This document shows positions 35,553 to 45,360 of a stretch of DNA of 64,000 bases, one piece after another. The stretch covers positions 3,472,001 through 3,536,000 of the forward strand of contig CP014773.1 of assembly GCA_001596135.1 (NCBI GenBank), read 5' to 3'. The stretch is from Mucilaginibacter sp. PAMC 26640. Lineage in GTDB: Bacteria; Bacteroidota; Bacteroidia; Sphingobacteriales; Sphingobacteriaceae. Position numbers and translations under genes: made by a program. The notes under the pieces were generated by a model. The model saw only the letters and a program-made list of their open reading frames with translations, was not told the origin of the DNA and ran no database searches. Every line of letters starts with the position of its first letter. Position 1 is the first letter of the stretch.

Positions 35553-38500
35553 TTATTTTATCACCTCCGTCCACTGGCCTTTGATCAACGCATTAATATC
35601 CTGGTTATACATCGCTTCGCAATAAGCAGCAGGCAGGTAAAACTTCCCTGCGTAGGCAGCATTCAGCATCACAAAGTAGGTGACTTCCTGCCGTTCGTTT
35701 AGGCTGAAGTAGGTATTTACCCGGTCGTCGCGGATATCGCGATAATCTGATTGTGAGGATTTGAATGCCTCTTCATTATTTAGCATCCTGGTGTTGAGAA
35801 TTTCCCAGCCAGACGGGAAGATCTGCGTAAGCGCCATATTATCATAACGCCCGCGCTTGCCTGGGTTCTTGATAGTTACCTGCGCAACAAAATCCGTACC
35901 CTGTTTAAGGGTGGTAGGATCAAGCGGTTTGCCGCCAAGCGTAAAATAACCCACGCGCATCTGCAATATATCCGGGTTAACCCGGCTTGCTGTATCCTGG
36001 CCTGATGACGGCTGCCCCTGTTGAATTAAACGAACGTAAAGCCTGTTTGCCCCATTGTTCTTCATTGCAACGTTGCCGCCATTGCCTGCCATTGCTGCCT
36101 GCCACATGTATGAACCGGAGTTTACGGATGCCTTAGCGCTGTTAGCCTGGTAATTAAAAATTAGCTTACTGCCGGATTTATTTACTCCGCAGTATTCCGC
36201 AATTGCAACAAGTGAGTAGGCGGTTGTTTGCGTACTGTACCAGTCATCAACAGATAGCCTGGATGCAATCTTACGCAACAGCTCTGCCGCTTTTTGGCGT
36301 TGGCCCAGTATGGTTAGCGTCTCCAGGATCATTGCCTCATCCCGAAGATCAGATCCGTAAGTGCCATACATCAGGTTGTATGGTGCAACCGTAAGCGGTA
36401 AGCCGGTAATCATTCGCAATCCAATTTCTGGCTGACCAGCAACCTTATAGGCTGCTGCCAGGCGCCATTTAGCTGCTACACTCAAGTATTTATACTCTTT
36501 CAGCAGGTTCATTGCCCCCAATTCCGGTGCGCCTGCAAGAGCTAAGAGATACAGGCGGTAGGCCTGCACCAAATCTGTGTAGAAATAATAATCATTGATG
36601 TTTTTCCTCGGATCAGGTGACCAGTTCACCGCTTTTTGTTTTTGGTAACGTTTCCAGTCGGTAAGCATTCCGGCAGGGAGGTTGTACCCCTTAGCTTGTG
36701 CAGCCAGCAAAAAGTGGCCTGCATAGTTTGTACCCCACTCGTTGGAGGTGCCTTCACCCGGCCAGTAGCTTAGCCCACCATCCTGTACCCTAAAGCCATT
36801 AAGGCGATTAATGGTAAGGCGGATATTGCGGTCGCTTTCTGCTTTTTGGCGGGATGTAAGATCAAGCAGCTGGCCAAGGTATAACTGCGGAAAACCCGAA
36901 GACGTTGTTTGCTCCACGCAGCCATGCGGATAGGTGATGAGATAATTTAACCGTTTACCTAAGTTCAGCGGTGGGATGCTGGCTACTTCCAGCGTGGCTT
37001 TATTGGTGCCATTAATGCCAATAGCAGCGTAAGGCGTGGTCCATGTTTCGCCGGGTTTTAATTCTTTCTCTAATACCTGTGTTACCGGTGGGTTAGGATT
37101 GCGCACTTTCAGTTCTACATCATAAGCGGCGGTTTCGCCTGCGCTTTTAGCAACAATTCTCACTTTGCCAATCCCTACAAAGTCTTTCACATCCAAATCA
37201 AAAGTAACGAGTTGATCGCCCGGTTTATCAAAGGTTAGCATGCGGGTATTGTTCCCTGCCAAATTACTAAAGGCGTTGCTTTGAACCTGCAGCGTTACGG
37301 TTTTGATATTATTCTCCATGGCAAAAACGGTTACCGGCAATTTGATCTTTTCTGCTGGGCCAAGCACCCTTGGCAGTGTCGCAATGATCATCAGCGGCTT
37401 TTTAACGGCCTCTACTTTTTCGGCAGTGCCATATGCGCCTTCGTGCCCGGCAACAACCATCGCCTTTACCGATCCCACATATTGCGGCAGGGTGAATCTC
37501 TTCGTTTGCCGCTCACCTTTACCTAATTCAAATGGCCCCAGGAATTTTACTACCGGCTTAAACCGGTTTATCGTTACATTCTTGTTTTTGCCGCCTGTGC
37601 CATCGCCCCCGATACTCAAGATGCGCTCCAGGCCGCCGCCATAAGCACCGATCACAAAATCAAACAGGTCCCAGGTTTTAACGCCAAGTGCTTCTCGGGC
37701 ATAAAAAGCCTCATGTGGGTTTGGGGTTTGGTAATTAGTGAGATCCAGCAGGCCTTCATCCACAATAGCAATGGTATACGTCATTGCTTTGCCCGATGCC
37801 TCAGATACTGTTATAGCCGACTGCGTCTCCGGGCGGATCTTATCAGGCATCGTAATTACGGGTCTTAATATCGTTTCTGGGTTTTCTACTGCAAGGGGGA
37901 TGACACCATACATGCGGATAGGCAGATCGTTTTTTGTTTGCGCGTGGCGCTGTAAAAGCGTAACATTTACAAAAACATTTGGCGCCATAGTTTCATCCAC
38001 TTTAAAAGTATAGCGCGTTTCGCCTTTTTTGGTATCTATCCACTTGGTGCTGATCACTTTGCTGCCATTTTCAAAGCTGATCAAAGCCCGGCCATCACCT
38101 GCCGTTGGAATGGTTAGTGTGGCATCTTCACCAACTTTATAATTCTTTTTATCCGATGTGAAGGATAGCATGGCGGCCTCTGTAGGGTCGGTTTGCTGCA
38201 AGCGTTCCGACCAGTTTGGCCAGTCGAAGTAAATGATCTTCCCGGTGGAGTGGCCCGTACCCGGATCTTTAATCCGGATAAGGTATCGGCCCCAGTCGGC
38301 CTGGTTTACGCGAAGTTTATAGCTACCGTGACCATTTACTACTGTAAGTTTTTCGGTCTTTACCAGTTTGTTGTAATTATCCTGAGTAAAGTTGCTCATC
38401 TCGTTGCCAGTTTCATCCCACCACCAGCGCCACTGAATTTTATAAAGTTCGAGGTCCACGACCCTTGTTCCGGGTAACGACTTACCCTTGGTGTCCACTG

Positions 38501-41180
38501 CCGCGATATCGATTTGATGGTCTTTGTCTGTGACTAGCATGCCCGATAGTTCGCTGCCCTTTGGCGTTTTAATGCCTACATACCCCTTGTACACATTGTA
38601 ATCCATGGCCGACTGCTGGATGCTAAAATTGCCGCCCGGCTCAAATACTTTTACCACAAAATTGGCACGCAACTGGCCGGGAGCCTGTTTTTCTACATTC
38701 ACATCAGTATTAATGGCAGCTACACCGGTCTCATCCAGTTTGCCATCAAAAACGTTTTGTGTTTGGGTATTAAAGGATAGGGTAGGGTCATCGAAAACAA
38801 AATCATCATAACCCTTAAAAAGCGTTGTTTTTGAAGACAGAAAGGCATCTACCTTAGCCTTTAAATTTTGCGCCGTGCCGCCAAATAGCCATTGCGCAGT
38901 TAGTTTGCCGTTGGCCCCGCTGCCTTTAGTGAGTTCGCTTGCCCCGCCAAAATCAAGTTTGATCTTGAGGCGGTTAGGCATTATGGTTTCTACTTTAATC
39001 TTCTTTTCGAAATATGCACCGCCAACTTTGATCCGGGCAGACCAGTTACCTGTAGGAGAAGAAGTTTCCGTTGCTGTATGGAAACTGTAAAAACCGTACA
39101 CCGAACGGGTCTGCGTAATCTTTTTATACAACTGCCCGTTTGGGTTGTACAATTCAAACTCCACCGGATGATCTGGAGGGAGCGACCTTAATTTATCCTC
39201 TAAAATAAAGGTAACGAAGATAGAATCGCCCGGTCGCCATACGCCCCGCTCGCCATAGATAAAACCTTTTAGGCCATTTTGCACCTGCTCGCCACCGACG
39301 TTAAACCGTGACAGCGGCAGTGAACTTCCGTCGTCCAGTTTAAGGTAGCCACGTTCTTTGCCATCTTTGGCAACCAGCAAATAAGGTTTGCGTTTCATTT
39401 GCACTACTGCCATACCATCAGCGTCTGAAGTTACCGAGGTAATAACTTGTTTTTGATAATCAAGCAAATCTAGCTGTACGCCTTTCATTGGCTGGGCAGT
39501 GATGATATTGGTTACCGCTATATTAAGGGAATTATCTGCACTTTTCTTTACGATGAGGCCAATGTTTGAGGCGATAATATTACGGGTGGCCCAATGTTGT
39601 TTGTTATAATAAGAACTGCTGCAAGGGTCGCCGCGTTTGCTCCAGTCATAATAGCCGCCGTAGTAATTATCATATCTCGACCAAAAGTCGTCATCATCAT
39701 CGCTAACAGCACCAGAGTTGTTGCTATCGTTGTAATAGCCGCCACCTTCTTCTTCGTCGCCATTGGAGTTATTGGCTTCGCCGGATACAACCGCCCCGCC
39801 GCCCACGCTGCAATTGAAAAGAGAGTATTGTTGCCTGAAACCGATCAGTACCCGGTAAATAGCACCCGGTTCTGCACGAAAAAGCTTATCCACATCCAGC
39901 ATAAAGCGATTCTTTTTGTGGAGGTTAAGCGCTTTGTCTTCATTTAGATTAATCGTTTTTTCGAGCACAGGTTTGCCTACCTGCCGTAAGCCGGTGCTGC
40001 CATCAAAACCATTACCTTGAAAATACTGCGGAACATTGTTTTCATAGATCTTGATGATGGTTACATCCACCGCTTTTAAGTTCACAGCTTCAAAAGGCAG
40101 CAATAACTTGCCGGAATCGGGCAGTATTACGCCTTTGCCCGGGATGGAAACCTGTGGCAGGCGGTTCTCAAAAAACACGTTGCCGTTATAAGGACGACTA
40201 ATCTTTTTATGAAAATAACTTTCTACCCCCGGATTAACCACAATGCTGAAATTGCCTTCCAGGCGCTCGGGTGCATAAACTTTTACCACACTTCCCTCTA
40301 TGGTGTAGGCCGCATCGCTAATGTTATTTACGGTGATTAGTCCGCTTAGCAATTGTCCAACCATTACAGGGTCCGAAAACTGTACCGATACATATTGATC
40401 GTTATCCTGTATTGCCCTGATAGCAAGTATTTTAAAGTCGCCTATGGCAGGTACGTCAAAGGATTGTACGCCCTTTTTTTCAATATCTAAAGCATCACCA
40501 TCCCATTTAATGCTGATAGGCGAGGCCACATTTGTGCGTTTAATACCAGTAATAGAGAACAAATGCGTTTTAGCTGTGGCATTGTGTTGCCAGCGTATCT
40601 TAACAGGGCTTTGGTAATTTGCGGTAACTAGTTTTTCTATCGCAGCGTTATCCTCATTATCGGCAGTCTCCAGGCTACCGTTTAGGTTCATCAGGTCGGC
40701 AGATGTATTGGTAGTGCTGGTTAGGCCAACAAAATCTATACTGAAATCCGGTTTGATGGTTTGGAAATCGAATTTAAAATCCTCGTAATCTTCGTCGACC
40801 TTTAGTAGCTTATCCAGGTGAAACTCCGCGTCATATTGCTGATTGGGATCAAGTTTGCCGGTTGGTTTAAAAGCAATAGTGCGCTCGTCTACCCAATACG
40901 CCTTGCCTTTTATGGCTGGCGAAAATTCAAATAACTTGCTGCTGAGTTCCTGACCTTGCTCATGGCTAACCTGCAAGGTGCCCGCCAGTTTAATAAGGAT
41001 GGGACTTTGCTTTGAAACTATCCCTGTGGTATACGATTCTATGTACTTGCCAAATTCTTGTCCGGCTGTTTTATGGTGGTGCTGCTTAACGTAGAAAATG
41101 ATGAATGCTGCAAGTAAGAGTGCAACGGCAGTGGTAACCTGGCCCCTTTTTGAACGAAAGGAGCTGTTAATATAATCCAT
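35553..41180 (-). CDS. Alpha-2-macroglobulin family protein with thioester motif
   Basis: 1875 residues, anchored by one N-terminal helix (~14-33, VTTAVALLLAAFIIFYV) with the rest in the periplasm. Macroglobulin-like domains fill ~60-850, the bait-region/A2M domains follow (~950-1300), and the thioester domain carries YPHGCVEQTTSS (Cys ~1420, Gln ~1423), the residues that form the reactive Cys-Gln bond. Family members trap proteases. A Gly/Asp/Asn/Tyr-rich low-complexity insert (~460-530, with a DDDDD run and YYGGYYDW) is typical of Bacteroidota members. A membrane helix replaces the lipoprotein anchor of the E. coli form, and no penicillin-binding protein 1C gene is adjacent. Confidence 0.93.
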   Translation of the reverse strand: MDYINSSFRSKRGQVTTAVALLLAAFIIFYVKQHHHKTAGQEFGKYIESYTTGIVSKQSPILIKLAGTLQVSHEQGQELSSKLFEFSPAIKGKAYWVDERTIAFKPTGKLDPNQQYDAEFHLDKLLKVDEDYEDFKFDFQTIKPDFSIDFVGLTSTTNTSADLMNLNGSLETADNEDNAAIEKLVTANYQSPVKIRWQHNATAKTHLFSITGIKRTNVASPISIKWDGDALDIEKKGVQSFDVPAIGDFKILAIRAIQDNDQYVSVQFSDPVMVGQLLSGLITVNNISDAAYTIEGSVVKVYAPERLEGNFSIVVNPGVESYFHKKISRPYNGNVFFENRLPQVSIPGKGVILPDSGKLLLPFEAVNLKAVDVTIIKIYENNVPQYFQGNGFDGSTGLRQVGKPVLEKTINLNEDKALNLHKKNRFMLDVDKLFRAEPGAIYRVLIGFRQQYSLFNCSVGGGAVVSGEANNSNGDEEEGGGYYNDSNNSGAVSDDDDDFWSRYDNYYGGYYDWSKRGDPCSSSYYNKQHWATRNIIASNIGLIVKKSADNSLNIAVTNIITAQPMKGVQLDLLDYQKQVITSVTSDADGMAVVQMKRKPYLLVAKDGKERGYLKLDDGSSLPLSRFNVGGEQVQNGLKGFIYGERGVWRPGDSIFVTFILEDKLRSLPPDHPVEFELYNPNGQLYKKITQTRSVYGFYSFHTATETSSPTGNWSARIKVGGAYFEKKIKVETIMPNRLKIKLDFGGASELTKGSGANGKLTAQWLFGGTAQNLKAKVDAFLSSKTTLFKGYDDFVFDDPTLSFNTQTQNVFDGKLDETGVAAINTDVNVEKQAPGQLRANFVVKVFEPGGNFSIQQSAMDYNVYKGYVGIKTPKGSELSGMLVTDKDHQIDIAAVDTKGKSLPGTRVVDLELYKIQWRWWWDETGNEMSNFTQDNYNKLVKTEKLTVVNGHGSYKLRVNQADWGRYLIRIKDPGTGHSTGKIIYFDWPNWSERLQQTDPTEAAMLSFTSDKKNYKVGEDATLTIPTAGDGRALISFENGSKVISTKWIDTKKGETRYTFKVDETMAPNVFVNVTLLQRHAQTKNDLPIRMYGVIPLAVENPETILRPVITMPDKIRPETQSAITVSEASGKAMTYTIAIVDEGLLDLTNYQTPNPHEAFYAREALGVKTWDLFDFVIGAYGGGLERILSIGGDGTGGKNKNVTINRFKPVVKFLGPFELGKGERQTKRFTLPQYVGSVKAMVVAGHEGAYGTAEKVEAVKKPLMIIATLPRVLGPAEKIKLPVTVFAMENNIKTVTLQVQSNAFSNLAGNNTRMLTFDKPGDQLVTFDLDVKDFVGIGKVRIVAKSAGETAAYDVELKVRNPNPPVTQVLEKELKPGETWTTPYAAIGINGTNKATLEVASIPPLNLGKRLNYLITYPHGCVEQTTSSGFPQLYLGQLLDLTSRQKAESDRNIRLTINRLNGFRVQDGGLSYWPGEGTSNEWGTNYAGHFLLAAQAKGYNLPAGMLTDWKRYQKQKAVNWSPDPRKNINDYYFYTDLVQAYRLYLLALAGAPELGAMNLLKEYKYLSVAAKWRLAAAYKVAGQPEIGLRMITGLPLTVAPYNLMYGTYGSDLRDEAMILETLTILGQRQKAAELLRKIASRLSVDDWYSTQTTAYSLVAIAEYCGVNKSGSKLIFNYQANSAKASVNSGSYMWQAAMAGNGGNVAMKNNGANRLYVRLIQQGQPSSGQDTASRVNPDILQMRVGYFTLGGKPLDPTTLKQGTDFVAQVTIKNPGKRGRYDNMALTQIFPSGWEILNTRMLNNEEAFKSSQSDYRDIRDDRVNTYFSLNERQEVTYFVMLNAAYAGKFYLPAAYCEAMYNQDINALIKGQWTEVIK

Positions 41181-41328
41181 GGTAGAGGTGTATTGTTTGC
41201 CATGAATCTAAGCAAATTTGAAATATAAAAGGCCTGGAATGCGCTTTATAAATATTATTTTTTGGAGTTTTTATTTTGGTATTCCCACACAGTAATTCGT
41301 TAATTGAATGAAAAAAAGTTGCTCACAC

Positions 41329-41355
41329 AAAAAAGACGCAAAGTTTTGCGTCTTC
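41329..41355 (-). terminator. Terminator of the exopolysaccharide operon
   Basis: AAGACGCAAA (41333-41342) and TTTGCGTCTT (41345-41354) form a perfect 10-bp stem with a 2-base minimal loop. On the minus strand it is followed by TTTTTTG and lies ~40 bases after the last gene's stop. Confidence 0.82.
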
Positions 41356-41395
41356 AAAATAATGTTAAGTTAAATGGAAATCTATCTGGATTCAA

Positions 41396-44041
41396 CTATT
41401 GCTTAGCAGCCTTGTCCAAGCAATCTTGTAATACTTCGGCAAACTGCTTATCATTCGGCGGGGCAAAGATAGTGTTGTGCTCGCCTGGAATATCGTGAAC
41501 GGCCACGCCTTTTCGTGCGTAGGGGATCCAGCCAAGGTGTTTAAAATCGTCCATGTAGAAAGTTTTCTTTTTTGCACGAAATAGCTCTATCTTTATGTCA
41601 ACCGGGGTGAGCAAATAGTTCCGCTGCGCAGTCTCACTCTTTTCGTGAATGTCGTCCGTATAAGCAGCGAAGCCTTCTTTCTTTTTTACTTTATTTGGAA
41701 AAGCTTTTAGATAGGCCTTTTTAATTCTCCGGCCAATTTCTCTGCTTTTATATTCAATGGTTCGTTTTGGGTCTTCCAGAAACAATACCGGCGTGTAGGC
41801 TACCTGTTTAAGAAAAAACCAGGCATCGGTCAGTGCCCTTTTCAATGGCGGTGTGTGTATTTTAGTTTGATCGGCGTAGGTATCAAACATAGCCAGCATT
41901 TTTAAATCCTTACCCATGGCCAGCATTTGTTTAGCCATTTCATAAGCAATTAAGCCACCTAAAGAATACCCAGCAACTGCATATGGGCCAACCGGATCGT
42001 GGTTGATGATCTCCTCCACATAGTTGGCAGCAATTTCCTCCATCACATCTAAAGGCTCATCTATCCCGTTAATTCCTTTGGCCTGTAACCCGTAAACCGG
42101 TTGTTCATTGTCCATATTCATAGCCAAAGCGTTAAATAATAAAACGTTTAAGCCAGCGCCATGCACAATGTACAAAGGCATTTTACTGCCTTGGGGTTTA
42201 ATCGGTACAAGCGAATCCCAGCTAATCGCTTCGTCGTTAATTTCTAAGCGGGTGGCCAGCTTTTCAATGGTAGAGTGTTCAAAAAGAGTGGCAAGTGGCA
42301 GGCGTTTTCCTGTTTTTTCTTCCAGTTTTGCCATTATTTTTACCGCAACAAGCGACCGGCCGCCTAATTGGAAAAAATTATCGATCATACTAATCTGATC
42401 CAAACCCATCATTTCCTGCCAGATATCTGCTACCAGTTTTTCATTGCTGGTGCGCGCCGCTATGTAACTCTCAGACCTTACAATGTAGCTGTAATCGGGT
42501 TTTGGCAAAGCTTTGCGGTCCACTTTTCCGTTTGGTGTTGACGGTATCGCGTCCAACAACACAAAATCATCCGGCACCATATATTCCGGCAGTTCGGCCA
42601 GTAAGGCGTTTTGCCAGGCATCCAACTGGTTAGCAGAAGGGTGACCGGTAGAACCATCGAGAAGTAACAGGTAAGCAACCAGGCGTGGATAGCCCGGAGT
42701 ATCTTCACGCGCTATAACTACTACATCTTTCACCCCGGGCTGATTACTCAGGTGAAATTCTATTTCGCCGAGCTCTATCCGGTAACCGCGCACTTTAACC
42801 TGGTGGTCTATCCTCCCCAGGCAAATGATCTCACCATCGGGTTTGAATTTACCTAAATCGCCGGTGCGATAAATCTTATCTCCAGGTTTGTCAGAGAAGG
42901 GATTATCAATAAATTTTTCGGCAGTGAGCTCCTCCCGATTAAGATACCCCCAGGAGACACCGTCGCCACCAATCAGGATCTCGCCAATCTCGCCGTTGGT
43001 TAAATTGTTCATGGCTTCATCTACGATGTAGATCTGGGTATTATCTACAGGCCAGCCTACCGTAATGTCTTCTGCATCAGTAACGTGTTTTATAATCGAG
43101 TAGATGGTAGTTTCGGTAGGCCCGTAAAGGTTCCAAACTTCATTACAGCGCGGTATTAATTTCAAAGCCAGGTCTTTGGCTAGCGCTTCACCTCCGGTAA
43201 AAACCTTGATCGGCAGTTTTTCTTCCCAATCTACTTCCAGCATCATGCGCCAGGTATATGGCGTAGCCTGCAAAATAGTGATGCCTTGATTACGCACAAT
43301 ATCTAACACTGCACGGCCATCTTTAGCGGTAAGTGAATCTGCCACAACCAACTCTGCGCCCACACTAAGCGGTAAGTAAATATCCAGCCCTGCAATATCG
43401 AATGATATGGTAGCCACCGCCAACGTTTTATCGGCAGATGTAATGCCGGGTTTTTTCTGGCAGCTCAATATAAAGTTAACCAGGCTATGGTGCGCAATTT
43501 GAACACCTTTTGGCTTACCTGTAGAGCCGGATGTGTAAAGGATATAAGCAAGATCGCTGCCGGTTACCTGCGAGTTTGGTTCACTTACTGGTAAGCCAAC
43601 CGAATCTGCTAATGCTTTTTCGATAATCAACTCCGTACTGTTGCCCGCATAGTGTCCGCTATATTTGGCTTGCGTAATTAAAATTTTAGCAGATGAATCT
43701 TCCAGCATGAATTCAATCCGGTCTTTAGGATATTCTGGATCAAGCGGCACGTAAGCAGCTCCCGACTTCATAATAGCCAGAAGCGATATGATCATCTCCG
43801 GTGAGCGATCTAGGGCCAAGCCGATAACATCTCCCTTTTTTACCCCCATAACCGATAGCAGGTTAGCGATCCGGTTAGCGGTATCGCTAACTTCGGTATA
43901 CGTTAAACTACGATCCTGAAAACGAATGGCAACTTTGTTTGGATAACGCTGAACGCTTTCATTGAAGAGGGTGAACAATGCCTTTTCTTTTGGATAATCA
44001 ACCTTGGTATTGTTTAATAATGCTTCCATATTTTCAATCAC
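41396..44041 (-). CDS. NRPS-like single module: adenylation-thiolation-thioesterase, glycine-like code
   Basis: 881 residues. The adenylation domain (~20-510) shows all core motifs: LYTSGSTGKPKGV, NLYGPTETTIYS, YRTGDLGKF, GRIDHQVKVRGYRIELGEIE, and NGKVDRKAL with the catalytic Lys. A thiolation domain follows with FFQLGGRSL (phosphopantetheine Ser ~563), then a thioesterase (~630-880) with GYSLGG (Ser ~692), Asp ~718 in MFDTY and His ~854 in GEHN. There is no condensation domain. Hand alignment to GrsA gives code D-I-L-Q-F-G-L-I-Y-K, 8 of 10 identical to the glycine code DILQLGLIWK. It is the last gene of the exopolysaccharide operon, 96 bases after the GT2 gene, so an aminoacyl modification of the polymer or a co-made small molecule is inferred. 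Confidence 0.92.
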   Translation of the reverse strand: MIENMEALLNNTKVDYPKEKALFTLFNESVQRYPNKVAIRFQDRSLTYTEVSDTANRIANLLSVMGVKKGDVIGLALDRSPEMIISLLAIMKSGAAYVPLDPEYPKDRIEFMLEDSSAKILITQAKYSGHYAGNSTELIIEKALADSVGLPVSEPNSQVTGSDLAYILYTSGSTGKPKGVQIAHHSLVNFILSCQKKPGITSADKTLAVATISFDIAGLDIYLPLSVGAELVVADSLTAKDGRAVLDIVRNQGITILQATPYTWRMMLEVDWEEKLPIKVFTGGEALAKDLALKLIPRCNEVWNLYGPTETTIYSIIKHVTDAEDITVGWPVDNTQIYIVDEAMNNLTNGEIGEILIGGDGVSWGYLNREELTAEKFIDNPFSDKPGDKIYRTGDLGKFKPDGEIICLGRIDHQVKVRGYRIELGEIEFHLSNQPGVKDVVVIAREDTPGYPRLVAYLLLLDGSTGHPSANQLDAWQNALLAELPEYMVPDDFVLLDAIPSTPNGKVDRKALPKPDYSYIVRSESYIAARTSNEKLVADIWQEMMGLDQISMIDNFFQLGGRSLVAVKIMAKLEEKTGKRLPLATLFEHSTIEKLATRLEINDEAISWDSLVPIKPQGSKMPLYIVHGAGLNVLLFNALAMNMDNEQPVYGLQAKGINGIDEPLDVMEEIAANYVEEIINHDPVGPYAVAGYSLGGLIAYEMAKQMLAMGKDLKMLAMFDTYADQTKIHTPPLKRALTDAWFFLKQVAYTPVLFLEDPKRTIEYKSREIGRRIKKAYLKAFPNKVKKKEGFAAYTDDIHEKSETAQRNYLLTPVDIKIELFRAKKKTFYMDDFKHLGWIPYARKGVAVHDIPGEHNTIFAPPNDKQFAEVLQDCLDKAAKQ

Positions 44042-44137
44042 ACTTTAGCCGGCGCCCCGGCCAAAGCTTACTTTTTCAAATTTTAAATTCAAAAACAACC
44101 TTTTATTTTAGGTTACCCGATGCCGCTATTTTAGTCA

Positions 44138-45325
44138 CTAATTACTGGTTGTGCTATGTGGCGTATGTATAAACTTTTTGTTTGCGCCTTTCAATTTAAA
44201 AAGCAACGCCAGCATTGCAAAAAATATTAACGGTATTTTCAACACTGCACCCAATAATTTACTGTTGAAAAACTGGCCCGGTACAGCAACCAAAATACCA
44301 ATGTAGCACAGCGCAGAAGCAGCCAGCCAAAGTTGCCATGAAGGGCCTATACCAGGCGTAAACAGCGATATAAACAACATAAAAGGCATTAGCCCGAGCA
44401 TTAGAATGCGTGGTAAGATCGCCATTTGATAGATTTCGTTAAAATAATCGAAATTACCGTTTTTGAATAATTCGGTGAAACCGGTAAGTCCGTACTTTTT
44501 TAACAAGTTAAACTGTGCTGAAAGCCATCTGCGGCGCTGGTTTTTAAACACTTCTGGGTTACTTACCTTTTCATCATAAACCAATGCTGCATCGGCATAT
44601 GCCACATGTATGTTTTGGCGGGTAAGCACGAGGCCCATTTCTTTATCAAAACCACCCACGGCATCAATTTTAGCCATGGTTTCTTTGAATAATCTGTATT
44701 CAAGGGCCATCCCTGAACCAATTATAGCTGCCGAAAGGTTTAAAACGCGCTGCGATTTGCGGAAGATGTGATTGTTTATTTCTTCACTTATGGCATCTAG
44801 AATAGCAACCGGTGTCTCTGTATTTTTAGCTATACGATGGCCCTGTATAACTCTGTCGCCTGCATGCAGGTAATTATTGATATGGCGCAGGTAATCGGTG
44901 GCTGCTATATTATCGATATCGAAAACTACTGCTGCATCAAAATCTTCGAATGTATTGGCTATTGCCTTGTGCAGTGCTTTGGATTTTGTGCTGCTTTCAA
45001 ATACAACTTCTACTACTTGCAGGGGCATTTCTTTAAGTTTAACAATGGTTTCCGGCTGCATGGAATCGGCTATGACACAAACATGGAATTTATCCTGGGG
45101 ATAGTCAATTGTTAGTGCCTGCGCTGCCGAGTTCAGAATTATAGCGTCTTCTTTGTAAGCACAAATATAAATTACAAACTTACTATAGGCCGCAGCAACA
45201 GGGGGGGCTTTTTTGATCATAAGCTTGCCAAGTACCGAAAAAATAAACAAGTACAGGCTATAGATACCAAGGTAAATAAATACCAGTGTAAATAATATCG
45301 AAAAAATGAGTCTAATAAAGTCCAT
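44138..45325 (-). CDS. Membrane glycosyltransferase, family 2
   Basis: 395 residues. An N-terminal helix (~5-30) is followed by a GT-A catalytic domain with VFDIDN (DxD-type metal/nucleotide site, ~139-144), an acceptor-side GGFDKEMG segment (~225) and the QRRRW (QxxRW) motif (~265) typical of processive or cellulose-synthase-like GT2 enzymes, then about three C-terminal helices (~300-385). It would add sugars at the cytoplasmic face of the inner membrane. I chose the ATG at 45325 over a TTG six bases upstream. It lies between the GT4 gene and the NRPS-like gene. Confidence 0.9.
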   Translation of the reverse strand: MDFIRLIFSILFTLVFIYLGIYSLYLFIFSVLGKLMIKKAPPVAAAYSKFVIYICAYKEDAIILNSAAQALTIDYPQDKFHVCVIADSMQPETIVKLKEMPLQVVEVVFESSTKSKALHKAIANTFEDFDAAVVFDIDNIAATDYLRHINNYLHAGDRVIQGHRIAKNTETPVAILDAISEEINNHIFRKSQRVLNLSAAIIGSGMALEYRLFKETMAKIDAVGGFDKEMGLVLTRQNIHVAYADAALVYDEKVSNPEVFKNQRRRWLSAQFNLLKKYGLTGFTELFKNGNFDYFNEIYQMAILPRILMLGLMPFMLFISLFTPGIGPSWQLWLAASALCYIGILVAVPGQFFNSKLLGAVLKIPLIFFAMLALLFKLKGANKKFIHTPHSTTSN

Positions 45326-45360
45326 GGTCAACCTTGTTTAAAATCTAAAAATTATTCGGA

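Noticed and set aside
39590..39800. Asp/Gly/Tyr-rich insert in alpha-2-macroglobulin as a novel domain
   Set aside because: Similar low-complexity inserts occur widely in Bacteroidota members of the family.
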